63,069 nt of DNA, taken from an uncultured Muribaculaceae bacterium (lineage in GTDB: Bacteria; Bacteroidota; Bacteroidia; Bacteroidales; Muribaculaceae). A program made the translations under genes and the position numbers. The first letter of the stretch is position 1, and each line of letters starts with the position of its first letter. Under the pieces are notes generated by a model. That model worked only from the letters and a program-made list of their open reading frames with translations, was not told where the DNA came from and made no database searches. The stretch lies in NCBI GenBank assembly GCA_910583525.1, contig CAJTXL010000019.1, forward strand, positions 1 to 63,069. The letters run 5' to 3'. Shown here one piece after another: positions 54,150 through 62,703 of this stretch.

Positions 54150-55389
54150 ATGTATCGGATACTGATAATAGACGACAGCCCGGCAGATAGTGAGGAATTG
54201 AGCCGTAAGTTGGCATGTTTTGGTGTAGAGAGGACGACAGCGATGAGCCTTAAAAGTGCGAAGGAGCTGCTGAAGAAATCTTCCTACCGCGACATCATTA
54301 TCTGCGACTACAAGCTGCCCGACGGTACATCGGTAGAGTTGCTCGAATGGCTTGCCAAGAACAGGATCTACCGTGATGTAATCGTCGTGTCCGATATGCT
54401 TGATAACCCGTTGTCGATTGAGGCTTTCCGCGCCGGTGCAAAAGACTATATTCAGAAACGGCAGACCGACCAGCTGCTGATACCGAGATTGAAACGGCTT
54501 ATCGGTGGCGGTTTTGAATCTGCTGCCTCGCAGCAGCGCACAGTTCAACGAGATACAGCGTATAATAGCGAAAATAGCACCCACACGGCTGAATGTGCTT
54601 ATAACCGGCGAGGGCGGCTGTGGCAAAGAGCCTATGACACAGGAGATATATCGTATGAGCAACCGCTCCTACCGCCCGTGCATGGTAATAGATTCAGCCA
54701 TGTTGCCAATGATGTATCCAGCAAATAATAAACAATCGGTCTGTCAGGTTGTGGAGGACTATTTTACGAAAGCCGAACACGGCACAGTCATCCTCGACCA
54801 TATACATCTGCTTCCATTTGAAATGCAGACGATTATATCGAATATGCTTGACCGCCAGCGTCCGGATATAAGGCTTATAGCCACGACTAATGCCGCCAAC
54901 ATTGCCGAGAAGGTTATCAAAGGAGAGTTCAGGCAGGGATTGTATTATACCCTGCGGCAGACACATATCGATATCCCGCCGTTACGGGAGTGCAAGGAGG
55001 ATATAATACCGCTTGCCGAGTTCTTTCTCCAACGATACAGTTACGAGTTCTCCCGACGGATAAAAGGCTTTGACGCGAAAGCGAAAAAGAAACTGTCACT
55101 CCATACTTGGCCCGGCAATATCCGGGAATTGAAACACGCCGTGCGGTTCGCCGTGATAGAGGCCACTGGCGATGTGATAACATCCAAAGACCTTGACTTC
55201 GACAACCCCGATACGGGACCGCCGCCACGGTTCACCCTGCGCGATGACGGCTACGAGAAAGCAAGGATCATAGCCGCCCTGCACCAAGCCGACGGCAAGC
55301 GACAGGCAGCGGCGGATTTGCTCGGCATAAGCCGCGTGACGCTCAACAAAAAAATCAACAAATACAAAATCGGCACCACTTACGGCTGA
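54150..55389 (+). pseudogene. RteB/NtrC-type response regulator, frameshifted
   Basis: Frame 1 (54150-54728) opens with a full receiver domain: Asp residues IIDDS (residues 7-10), phospho-acceptor-type ICDYKLPDG and the Thr/Lys region ending GAKDYIQKRQ. Frame 2 (open from 54493, annotated to 55389) continues with a degenerate AAA domain (P-loop GEGGCGKE, TVILDHIHLLP, ATTNAANIAE, RQGLYYTLRQTHIDIPPLRE) and a Fis-type HTH (GKRQAAADLLGISRVTLNKKINKYKI). The +1 shift lies between about 54493 and 54520. The GAFTGA loop needed to contact sigma-54 is absent, as in RteB-like regulators of Bacteroides conjugative transposons. It may also be two overlapping genes. The join is inferred. Confidence 0.7.
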
Positions 55390-55453
55390 TTTACGAATAA
55401 ACCGCTCCGTCGGGTACCAATATATAAAGGTCCCTGCCGGAGCGGTATTGTCA

Positions 55454-55885
55454 TCAGCGATTATGTTGTTGCAACCATTCGCGGTCAAAGCGCGCGGCCA
55501 GTTCAACGATTTTGTGGCTCACAGTCACAAGCTCGCGTGTAGCCTCCACAAGCGACTTTACAGCAGAGGCGGCTTTCTTCTCGGTGAAATTTTCTCTGAG
55601 AACTTTAACCGTCTGGTCGTATGCCACACCGATAGTGCGGTATTGGGCGTTGAGATCTGAAAGCCTGTCAATGAATATGCGGCTGTTCTCGTCCACATAG
55701 AACACCTTGAAAGGCTTGCCGAATATCAGCAGTTTTATGAAAGCCGACAATGATTCCACGCCGGATTTCTCGTGCATGGCCTGAATCTGTACCTGCTCCG
55801 AGGCGTTGAAATTGACCGAGCAACGGAACACCGTCGGGTCGATTTTGGGCGGTCTGCCCGCTTTTCTGAGATTTTTACGATTCAT
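55454..55885 (-). CDS. Mobilization protein (MobA/MbpA-like, ribbon-helix-helix)
   Basis: A 143-aa DNA-binding accessory protein. The basic AGRPPKIDP... start (residues 9-16) and a ribbon-helix-helix region (FRCSVNFNASEQVQIQAMHEKSGVESLSAFIKLLIFG) are typical of the small relaxosome components of Bacteroidales mobilizable elements. The C-terminal half is a helical coiled coil. A relaxase gene would normally follow on the same strand; instead there is a regulator gene on the opposite strand, so the module is incomplete. An oriT-like dyad lies about 65 bp upstream (55950-56046). Confidence 0.8.
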   Translation of the reverse strand: MNRKNLRKAGRPPKIDPTVFRCSVNFNASEQVQIQAMHEKSGVESLSAFIKLLIFGKPFKVFYVDENSRIFIDRLSDLNAQYRTIGVAYDQTVKVLRENFTEKKAASAVKSLVEATRELVTVSHKIVELAARFDREWLQQHNR

Positions 55886-55949
55886 TGTTTGGGAGATTTT
55901 AGTGGGTTTGGATAGGAAAAGACGAATGCCACCGCAGGTTAAGGCTCAA

Positions 55950-56046
55950 GGGCGTGCGACTTCGGAGCGACGCCCCTATGTGAACCGCAAGGGTATTCTG
56001 CTGCAATCCTGATTATTTGCAGCGGAATACATACCTTGCAGGTTCA
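55950..56046. other. Candidate origin of transfer (oriT)
   Basis: Two dyads stand directly in front of the mobilization gene. A hairpin GGGCGT...ACGCCC (55950-55975) encloses GCGACTTCGGAGCG. A long imperfect inverted repeat has arms 55981-56006 and 56017-56046; after reverse complement both read TGAACC, GCAAGG, GTATTC, then GCTGCAA, with a few inserted bases in the right arm. A paired arm beside a relaxosome gene is the usual oriT layout. No nick site is proven. Confidence 0.55.
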
Positions 56047-56322
56047 TGTGGACCTCTGATTTCCTGATAAATCAGATAAACCTTACAAAAATATGATACC
56101 CGGTGCCGGTCATTACCGGGTATATATCTTTTGCGGAGATATGGTATCCATTTTTCTGCGGTGGATTATCATCATTTTTCCAACAGTGCAAAATTACATC
56201 GCTTTTTCCAAATCTTTATTCGCCACTATAAGTCAAGCGTTAGTCAATACAAGTCGCAAGCCTCAAATTGTTAGGATTTTAGGGATTCAGGTGTTTACTT
56301 TGCAGCGTCAATCACGACATCA

Positions 56323-56561
56323 ATCACTCAATGGAACGATGTATCGCTCACTCGATCACGCTAGAGAACGATAGATTGATATAGTGATTTATCGAGGTAT
56401 TGATAACGGTATCACTCAATATATGGATACATCGCTCACTCAATCTATCGATAGATTGATAGATAAATCGAGTAATCGATCAATCGATTGAAACATCAAT
56501 AGAGTGATGGATAAAGTGGGCTATCAAGTTATTCATAGAGAGAACGATTGATAGATTGATA
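56323..56561. repeat. Iteron-like imperfect repeats, about 88-bp period
   Basis: ATCACTCAAT is at 56323 and 56411 (88 bp apart) and ATCGCTCACTC at 56343 and 56431 (88 bp). ATAGATTGATA is at 56371, 56451 and 56551. Many ATCGAT-like words lie between. AT-rich iterated words in front of HTH genes may be binding sites for a replication or excision protein. Confidence 0.65.
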
Positions 56562-56739
56562 CATATATCGAAACATAATCCTATCGCGCGAGTGGATTAT
56601 ACATAACACATTCGGCTGAAAACAACACAATGCCGGTCAGCAGTGGCAGCCCGAATGATTAGCCAGGCGGAACGAAGGCCGATGGCGAATGTTGGCAGAT
56701 GTGCCTCTTAAACTTTTGTCAAACTCCAAAACTTAAAAG

Positions 56740-57024
56740 ATGGAATACTTAATGATAGAGCGCACCCTGTATGAATCTCTGGTGCGTAAAATATCGGAAT
56801 GCAGCCGACATCTGGAAAATATGCTGCAACATACATTCTGCAATAAAACAGAATGGCTCGACAACACGCAGGCTCAGTCCATCCTGCACAGGTCGCCGCG
56901 CACGCTGCAAACCCTCCGTTCGTCCGGCAAAATCGGATACTCGATAATCGACGGCAAGGTGCTTTATCCGGCAACCGAGGTCTGCCGCCTGTTGAACCAA
57001 AGCTACAGGGCCAATGGCGGATAG
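56740..57024 (+). CDS. HTH-domain protein 1 (excisionase-like)
   Basis: A 94-aa DNA-binding protein with a MerR-like helix-turn-helix (LDNTQAQSILHRSPRTLQTLRSSGKIGYSIIDGKVLYPATEVCRLL, residues 37-83) after a helical N-terminus. It overlaps the next gene by 11 bp, and both are of the same design, so they look like a duplicated pair. Such genes lie near integrases of Bacteroidales mobile elements and act as excision or replication regulators. Confidence 0.82.
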   Translation: MEYLMIERTLYESLVRKISECSRHLENMLQHTFCNKTEWLDNTQAQSILHRSPRTLQTLRSSGKIGYSIIDGKVLYPATEVCRLLNQSYRANGG

Positions 57025-57319
57025 AATCACCTCGCTTTCAAATTCGGATCTGCCTGAACTGTTCGGCATGATTGAGAATATAAACCGTTGTGCCGAGAAA
57101 ATAAGTTCAGATACAATCCCCTTACTTTATGGTGTCCGCTATCTTTCAGACACCGAACTCGCCGAAAAGCTAAGGATAAGCAAACGCACACTTGCCAACT
57201 ATCGGGCGAAAGGCGAATTCGGATATTATGACCTCCCGGGCAAGATTCTCTATTCCGAAATCGAAATAGAGGAATTCCTGCAACGCCATTACCTGCCGCC
57301 ATTCAGTACTGGCGATTAA
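57014..57319 (+). CDS. HTH-domain protein 2 (excisionase-like)
   Basis: A 101-aa protein with the same design as the preceding gene: a helical N-terminal part then an HTH (LSDTELAEKLRISKRTLANYRAKGEFGYYDLPGKILYSEIEIEEFL, residues 44-89). The ATG at 57014 overlaps the upstream gene, so translation is coupled. It is convergent with the integrase gene. It may act with it in excision. Confidence 0.82.
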   Translation: MADRITSLSNSDLPELFGMIENINRCAEKISSDTIPLLYGVRYLSDTELAEKLRISKRTLANYRAKGEFGYYDLPGKILYSEIEIEEFLQRHYLPPFSTGD

Positions 57320-57392
57320 AACCCAATCCGCCCCGACTGTCCGATTTTGACAGCCGGGGCGGATTTGCTATGTATGATTATTATGTGCCGGA

Positions 57393-58621
57393 TTATTTCT
57401 GCGAACCGAACTTTGATGCGAGTGTTCCCATCTGCTCCGCAATGGAGCGGTCTATAACTTTCGCATAGATTTTGGTGGTCTTTATGTCGGAGTGTCCCAG
57501 CATTTTGGCGATGACCTCCATAGACACGCCATTGGCGAGGGCTAAACAAGCGAAAGAGTGGCGGGCGATGTGGGTTGTCAGCGTCTTCTTGATTCCGCAG
57601 GCGTCGGCTATCTCGGTTAGATAACTGTTCATCTTTTGGTTGGACAGCACCGGCAGCACAACGCCTTTCGTTACACAGGTCGGATGCTCCCGATATTTGT
57701 CGGCTATGGCTCGTGCTGATTCCAGATACGGGATGCTGCACATATTCTTCGTTTTCTGACGGGCTTTGTGTATCCAGTAGTTACCTTCGTCATCAACGGT
57801 GATATGTTCGGGCTTGAGAGCAGCCACATCGGAGAATGCCAGACCTGTCAGAGAGCAGAACACGAATATGTCACGCACCTGCGCCAGCCTGTCAATCTTG
57901 AATTCCTTGTTGATGAGTGCGGTAAGCTCTTTCTCGGTGAGAAACTCACGGGTAGTGTTTTTCGCCGTGAATTTTATGCCTTGAAATGGATTGACATCCA
58001 TCCAGCCGTTGTCAAGAGCAAGGCGCACAATCTTTTTCAGATTCTTGCAGTATTTGTTGGCGGTGTTCTGCTCGGCTTTCTTGTCAATTTTGAGAAACAG
58101 GAAGAAGTCACGGACAAATTCATTGTCGATCGAGCGAAAGGGCATATCCTCCACATTGTATTTCTTCTTCATGAACTCGCCGAGATAACGCTCGGTGCGC
58201 TCGTATCGGAGAACCGTGCCGAGAACCATATCCCCGATTTCAAGGAGTTGCGGTATTTCTCATTCTCCTGTCGAAACACCTCGCGGAGCATTTTTGGCCG
58301 CTCGGTTCTGCTCTGATAGGCCGACATCACCGCCATCGGGTCAACGAGTTTGCCATCGTCGATGAGTTGCTGATGGATTTTGTAGATACGCGAGATGGTA
58401 GTGTCAAGAAAGTCGTTGAGTTCAAGCGAAAGTCGGTCGCGTCCCGTAGAGCGTTGTTTTTTCTCGTTCCATGTCTTTGGGTTTACACCACGTTTTAGCG
58501 AGGCTTCGAGGAAACGCCCGTCGATGGTGATACGCATGTACACAGACGCGTCACCGTTTTTCAGGAGCTTCTTCCGCTTGATAAAGAAAAGGACACTGAA
58601 GGTTGATTTTCTTTTTTGCAT
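57393..58621 (-). pseudogene. Tyrosine-type integrase, frameshifted
   Basis: A site-specific recombinase of about 409 aa in two frames. The N-terminal part (58621-about 58240) has the Arm-DNA-binding domain (MQKRKSTFSVLFFIKRKKLLKNGDASVYMRI) and a helical linker. The C-terminal part (58229-57393) continues the core-binding region and has the catalytic domain, with Arg in LTGLAFSDVAAL context, HIARHSF (His-x-x-Arg), GHSDIKTTKIYAKV (Tyr). The join needs one extra base at the CCCC run 58232-58235 (GGGG on the coding strand). With a fifth G the protein reads NSLKSGDMVLG. This is either gene decay or a homopolymer sequencing slip. Confidence 0.8.
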
Positions 58622-58806
58622 GTCAAATAAACGATTTAGGTTCAACTTATGTTCTTTGACAAGACAAGAAAAATCGTGTGCAACGCTGCAAGTATCAGAC
58701 CTTTGCCGGTAAATCGTTGGACATAGTTTCAGGAAATCCAAGTCCAACGATTAGTCCAACGCGAAACGCCTCGTTTTGCCGGATTTTGCGCTGTCGGCTA
58801 AAAATC

Positions 58807-58841
58807 AAAAGTCCCGAAAATCTTTGATTTTCAGGACTTTT
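58807..58841. terminator. Hairpin between the two integrase genes
   Basis: Arms AAAAGTCCcGAAAATC and GATTTTCaGGACTTTT (58807-58841) are long and nearly perfect, with one mismatch and a 3-nt loop. Could be a terminator or an attachment-site dyad. Confidence 0.6.
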
Positions 58842-59073
58842 CCGCATTTTGCGTTTCTTTCAAGTGATCCGCCTGGGAGCATGATTTTGAAATGGGGCGA
58901 AATCTCGATTAAACTCAATCAAATTATCGCACGTCTGTATTGTATTGATAATATGTGCTTTGTGGCGATATGGAGCGCCTTTCTCAAAATTGGATATTGC
59001 AGGTGGATTTTATTAGATTTGAATTTTGCAGACAATTTGCAGACAAAAATTTGTGCGTTCCAAAGTTAAGTTG

Positions 59074-59081
59074 TAATTTTG
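59074..59081 (+). promoter_or_regulatory. Promoter -7 box of the second integrase
   Basis: TAATTTTG ends 24 nt before the ATG at 59106. Confidence 0.55.
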
Positions 59082-59105
59082 TAGTATCACTTAAAACCTC
59101 TCCTT

Positions 59106-60467
59106 ATGGCAAAGATAGTCCGCTCCATATCTGCCAAGTCTGATCAATATGGCAGAGCAGAAATTCTTTTCAGACTGACGATAAATCGTACCACGCAACT
59201 TCGGCTCAAAACCGGTTTGTATGTCACAGCCTCTCGCTTCAAAGACGGCGAGATTGTAAAGCCGCGCGCAAACCAAAAGGAACTGGAAGAGCTTCGCAAC
59301 GTAGAAATGTCTATGGTGTTACTCGAACAGTATCTTCTTCGGCTTACTGAAAGCACGCCTCATGAACAGCTCTCCAAAGATTTTGTAATGGAGCAAATTG
59401 ACCGTTGGCGCAATCCGGAAAAATATGAGCCAAAAGAGAAGAAGCAAAAGAAACTTTCTTTTGACGACATTATTGACGAATACTTGAGACAAAAACAGCT
59501 TTCAATGCCAAGAGAAAATCATTACCGTGTGATGCAGCGGGCATTACACAGGTTTGAGCTTTACCGACGGATGACAGTCAATAAGTCGTACCGATTCTCA
59601 TTTGACACTTGTACTACGGAAGATGTGTATGCTTTCGAAGCTTTTCTTCGGGCTGAGCCGGAACTGTATGACCAGTATCCTAACATCTACAAGTCTTTCC
59701 CTTCCATTACCCACAAGACACACAAGGTCAAGAGACCAAAACCGAGAGGCGATAACTACATGGTGACTTTTACGAAGCGTTTCAAAGCTCTTTTCCATTG
59801 GTGCCATGCCCAGGGAATCACCATGAATAATCCTTTTGCAAAGTATGTGAGTTCTGTGTATGAGAAATACGGTACTCCTATCTATATTAAGGATGAGGAG
59901 GTGTTGCAGCTTGCTGATTTCGATTTCTCGCACAATAAGCATCTTGATACCCAGAGGGATATATTCATTTTTCAATGTTGCATCGGTTGTCGCGTGGGCG
60001 ATATGATGAAGATGACGCCTGCCAATGTAATCAATGGCGGTGTGGAGTACATTGCTTCAAAGACCGCCGAGGAACGCCCGGAAACAATTCGTGTTCCGCT
60101 CTCGGACAGAGCGCAGTTCATCATTGACAAGCACCGTGAAGAAGTTAAGGATGGTCGGTTGTTACCGTTCATATCCCAACAGAAATATAATGAGGCAATC
60201 AAGCAAATATTTGAAGCCGCCGGAATAACACGCCTTGTTACCCGCCTCAATCCAACAACCGGCATCGAGGAGCAGGTACCTATCAATACCATTGCAACCA
60301 GCCACATGGCACGGCGAACTTTCGTAGGCAACCTCTACAAGAAGGTGAAAGACCAGAACCTTGTTGGCGCATTAAGCGGCCACTCCGTAGGCAGCAAGGC
60401 CTTTGCTCGTTACCGTGAGATAGACGAGGATATTAAAAGAGAACTCGTCAATGGCATGGGGTATTAA
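59106..60467 (+). CDS. Tyrosine-type integrase (intact)
   Basis: A 453-aa site-specific recombinase. Residues 1-100 form the Arm-type N-terminal domain, about 110-250 the SAM-like core-binding domain (FDDIIDEYLRQKQLSMPRENHYRVMQRALHRF), and 260-450 the catalytic domain with Arg in CCIGCRVGDM, His-x-x-Arg in SHMARRTF, GHSVGSKAF and the nucleophile Tyr in FARYREI. It is much less similar to the frameshifted integrase than to other Bacteroidales integrases by pattern, so the two belong to different elements. Its own element continues right, with the genes from 60494 onward. Confidence 0.93.
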   Translation: MAKIVRSISAKSDQYGRAEILFRLTINRTTQLRLKTGLYVTASRFKDGEIVKPRANQKELEELRNVEMSMVLLEQYLLRLTESTPHEQLSKDFVMEQIDRWRNPEKYEPKEKKQKKLSFDDIIDEYLRQKQLSMPRENHYRVMQRALHRFELYRRMTVNKSYRFSFDTCTTEDVYAFEAFLRAEPELYDQYPNIYKSFPSITHKTHKVKRPKPRGDNYMVTFTKRFKALFHWCHAQGITMNNPFAKYVSSVYEKYGTPIYIKDEEVLQLADFDFSHNKHLDTQRDIFIFQCCIGCRVGDMMKMTPANVINGGVEYIASKTAEERPETIRVPLSDRAQFIIDKHREEVKDGRLLPFISQQKYNEAIKQIFEAAGITRLVTRLNPTTGIEEQVPINTIATSHMARRTFVGNLYKKVKDQNLVGALSGHSVGSKAFARYREIDEDIKRELVNGMGY

Positions 60468-60476
60468 TATTTGTAT

Positions 60477-60484
60477 TAACTTTG
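60477..60484 (+). promoter_or_regulatory. Promoter -7 box just before the AlbA_2 gene
   Basis: TAACTTTG ends 9 nt before the ATG at 60494, so the transcript would start almost at the start codon. Either a near-leaderless mRNA or a later start codon. Confidence 0.5.
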
Positions 60485-60493
60485 CACCTGTAA

Positions 60494-61954
60494 ATGAACG
60501 ATATAACGAAACTGATAGGCGAATGCACCGCCTACGACAAAAAAGAAGCTCTTGAGGAAAAGAAACCTCGGAGCTGGCTCAAGAGTGTTTCTGCCTTTGC
60601 AAATGGCGAGGGCGGCACACTTATATTTGGCGTAGCCGATAACGATGAAATTGTAGGACTTGCAGATGCCAAAGGCGATTCCGAGAAAATCAGTCAGGCG
60701 ATAAGGCAACGTATGGATCCGGTGCCGGACGTAACTCTGAAATTTGACAAGGTTGACGGTAAGAGATTGGTTTTGCTCGAGGTTAAATCCGGCAAGCAGA
60801 CTCCTTATTATTATATCGGTGACGGCAACAGGATAGCTTATATCCGCTTGGGTAATGAGAGTATTCCGGCTACGAACAACCATCTTTTTCAATTGATGCT
60901 CAAAGGAAGCGGTCACACATACGACAGCCTTCCGTCCGATTTCGACTTTGGCAAGATGGCGTTTACGAAGCTCCGTTCCGTTTATAATTATCGGGTTCAT
61001 AAAGATTTTCTTCCCTCCGATTTTGAATCATGGGGGCTTGTTGACAGTGCCGGTAGGCTGACAAATGCCGGTGCGTTAATGGCAGATGAAAGCCCTGTAA
61101 GGCATTCGAGAGTGTTTTGCACACGGTGGTCGGGACTGGATAAAGCCGGAGGCCTTATAGATGCAATTGATGATGCCGAATTTTCAGGAAGCCTTATCAG
61201 TCAGCTTCAAGACACACTGGGCTTCATTGCCAAACATACGCGCAAGGCTTGGAAGAAGATGCCCACCTACCGCCAGGAGTTTCCCGACTATCCCGAAAGG
61301 TCATTGCAGGAAACATTAGTCAACTCGCTTATCCATAGGGATTATACCGAATTAGGAAGCGAAGTTCATGTTGACATATTCGATGACCGCATTGAGGTGT
61401 ATTCTCCCGGTGGAATGTTCGACGGTAAGCCGGTGCAGGAACATGATATAATGGAGGTGCCTTCCCGAAGGCGTAATCCTATCCTTGCCGATATCTTCAA
61501 CCGCCTTGAATACATGGAACGCCGTGGCAGTGGTTTTAAAAAGATTATGCGTGACTATGCGGCATTCGATGAATTTACTAATGGTCTGCGCCCCAAATTG
61601 CGTTCGGACCACGCCTCATTCTTCATAACCCTATGGAATATAAACTATTTCATTGGCAATATCTCGATTGAAAGCACCGACCAGAAAACCGACCAGAAAT
61701 TCGACCAGAAAACCGATATAAAACCGATACAAACCGATACAAAACCGATACAAACCGATACAAAAGAAGGACAGAAGGCCGCGATAATCAAAATGATTGA
61801 GACAACACCGGGCATTTCGATGGACGAGATAAGCAGTGTTTTGTCTATCACAAAGAGTAGTGTGCAACGTCGCCTTGAAGCTCTTGTAAGAGAAGGCCGG
61901 TTGCGGCATATCGGCCCAACGAATGGTGGTCATTGGGAAATAATCGAAGAATAA
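60494..61954 (+). CDS. AlbA_2 (Schlafen-type) ATP-binding transcriptional regulator
   Basis: A 486-aa protein. Residues about 10-130 are the AlbA_2 domain (ESKPRSWLKSVSAFANGEGGTLIFGVADNDEIVGL pattern), followed by a linker, then a HATPase_c_4-like part (YPERSLQETLVNSLIHRDYTELGSEVHVDIFDDRIEVYSPGG, RRNPILADIFNRLEYMERRGSGFKKIM). A Gln/Lys/Asp-rich tandem-repeat linker (about residues 395-425) is followed by a winged HTH (GISMDEISSVLSITKSSVQRRLEALVREGRL). AlbA_2 proteins of this build are common on Bacteroidales mobile elements and in some defence loci; the role is not known. It has a terminator after it. Confidence 0.85.
   Translation: MNDITKLIGECTAYDKKEALEEKKPRSWLKSVSAFANGEGGTLIFGVADNDEIVGLADAKGDSEKISQAIRQRMDPVPDVTLKFDKVDGKRLVLLEVKSGKQTPYYYIGDGNRIAYIRLGNESIPATNNHLFQLMLKGSGHTYDSLPSDFDFGKMAFTKLRSVYNYRVHKDFLPSDFESWGLVDSAGRLTNAGALMADESPVRHSRVFCTRWSGLDKAGGLIDAIDDAEFSGSLISQLQDTLGFIAKHTRKAWKKMPTYRQEFPDYPERSLQETLVNSLIHRDYTELGSEVHVDIFDDRIEVYSPGGMFDGKPVQEHDIMEVPSRRRNPILADIFNRLEYMERRGSGFKKIMRDYAAFDEFTNGLRPKLRSDHASFFITLWNINYFIGNISIESTDQKTDQKFDQKTDIKPIQTDTKPIQTDTKEGQKAAIIKMIETTPGISMDEISSVLSITKSSVQRRLEALVREGRLRHIGPTNGGHWEIIEE
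61673..61765 (+). repeat. Tandem repeats within the AlbA_2 gene
   Basis: CGACCAGAAA-type units (about 3-4) are followed by CGATACAAA-type units (4). They encode a DQK/DTKPIQ-type hydrophilic linker. Tandem units can change in number by slippage, so linker length may vary between strains. Confidence 0.7.
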
Positions 61955-61988
61955 TCATGGTTAAAGTTTTTAACACCAAGAAAATAGT

Positions 61989-62028
61989 AATCCGGCAATT
62001 CGATAGTTCGCGTTGTCGGATTTCTTTT
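61989..62028 (+). terminator. Terminator after the AlbA_2 gene
   Basis: AATCCG (61989-61994) pairs with CGGATT (62017-62022), and inner CAA/TTG pairs extend the stem. TCTTTT follows. Confidence 0.6.
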
Positions 62029-62320
62029 GTCATCGCAAAAAAACAGGTGGCTGCATTAACGAATTTGCATAAAGATAGTGGTTAAATAGTCTTAATTCAA
62101 CATTTATAAATCCGGGGGCATTTCCTAACGAATAATAAAATTAATGTCTGGAATGAAACCCCATTTGCTGCCGGTTTATTGTAAACATATTCTATTTGTT
62201 CCATGAAGTTCCATTGAACGGAAACGCGATGTGAATATTTGTGAAACCAATATGGCCTTTTGATTTATATATAAATATAATCTCCTTTATTATAGATACT
62301 TAAAAGTATTGCAGAGCTAT

Positions 62321-62350
62321 TGACAAACCGTTTTATACATTATAACTTTG
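62321..62350 (+). promoter_or_regulatory. Promoter of the HTH gene
   Basis: TTGAC (62321-62325) and TAACTTTG (62343-62350) are about 17-19 bp apart. It lies 66 nt before the first ATG. Confidence 0.55.
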
Positions 62351-62415
62351 CGAAAAAATCAAACAATTACGCAATCATTATTGCGCTGATAAAACAATAA
62401 CCGTTTAAAGTTTTA

Positions 62416-62703
62416 ATGTTCTACAACGACCAAAATTCAAGTCCAAAACAAACTACAATGGTCATCATGAATATTGATGATCTGCGAGAGGCTTTCAAAG
62501 CCTGGAATCAGGAACAGATTGAGGCAAACTCGCCTCAGGAAGAAATCTACATCACCGCCAGGGAAGCAGCCAAGATGCTCGGCGTAACCTTATCAACCTT
62601 ATGGAGATGGGATAATGACAAGTATCTGGAGAAAATCAAGATAGGCAACAAGGTAAGATACCGCCTATCGGATGTTGAACGCATGATAAAGGGTGCGATA
62701 TGA
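62416..62703 (+). CDS. HTH-domain protein (excisionase/regulator-like)
   Basis: A 95-aa protein with a MerR-like HTH at residues 49-90 (ITAREAAKMLGVTLSTLWRWDNDKYLEKIKIGNKVRYRLSDVERMI). The N-terminus may begin later, at the Met of MVIMNIDDLREAF (62458) or MNIDDL (62467), because the first 14 residues carry no family pattern. The stop overlaps the next ATG by 4 bp (ATGA). Such genes accompany integrases and replication modules of Bacteroidales elements. Confidence 0.85.
   Translation: MFYNDQNSSPKQTTMVIMNIDDLREAFKAWNQEQIEANSPQEEIYITAREAAKMLGVTLSTLWRWDNDKYLEKIKIGNKVRYRLSDVERMIKGAI

Larger units (their letters stand above)
55886..56739. other. 854-bp non-coding mobilization/replication-type region
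   Basis: No protein is supported here. It holds the oriT-like dyads (55950-56046) and repeats rich in ATCGAT-type words (56323-56561). These are described separately. Confidence 0.6.
58622..59105. other. 484-bp stretch between the two integrase genes
   Basis: No gene. It holds ATCGTTGGAC (58713-58722) / GTCCAACGAT (58742-58751) with a further TAGTCCAACG, possibly arm-type sites, a terminator-like dyad at 58807-58841, a repeated TTTGCAGACAA (about 59024-59046) and the promoter box of the next gene (59074-59081). Confidence 0.5.
61955..62415. other. 461-bp AT-rich intergenic stretch
   Basis: No gene is supported. A terminator-like hairpin is at 61989-62022 and a promoter at 62321-62350. The rest is AT-rich with no clear pattern. 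Confidence 0.5.

Noticed and set aside
54505..55389. A standalone gene starting at GTG 54505
   Set aside because: It begins inside a receiver gene with no promoter and its start continues the same protein family in another frame; a frameshifted single gene explains it better.
56323..56561. CRISPR array
   Set aside because: The repeats are imperfect, of mixed spacing (80, 88 and 100 bp) and lack unique equal-length spacers; no cas genes are in the window.
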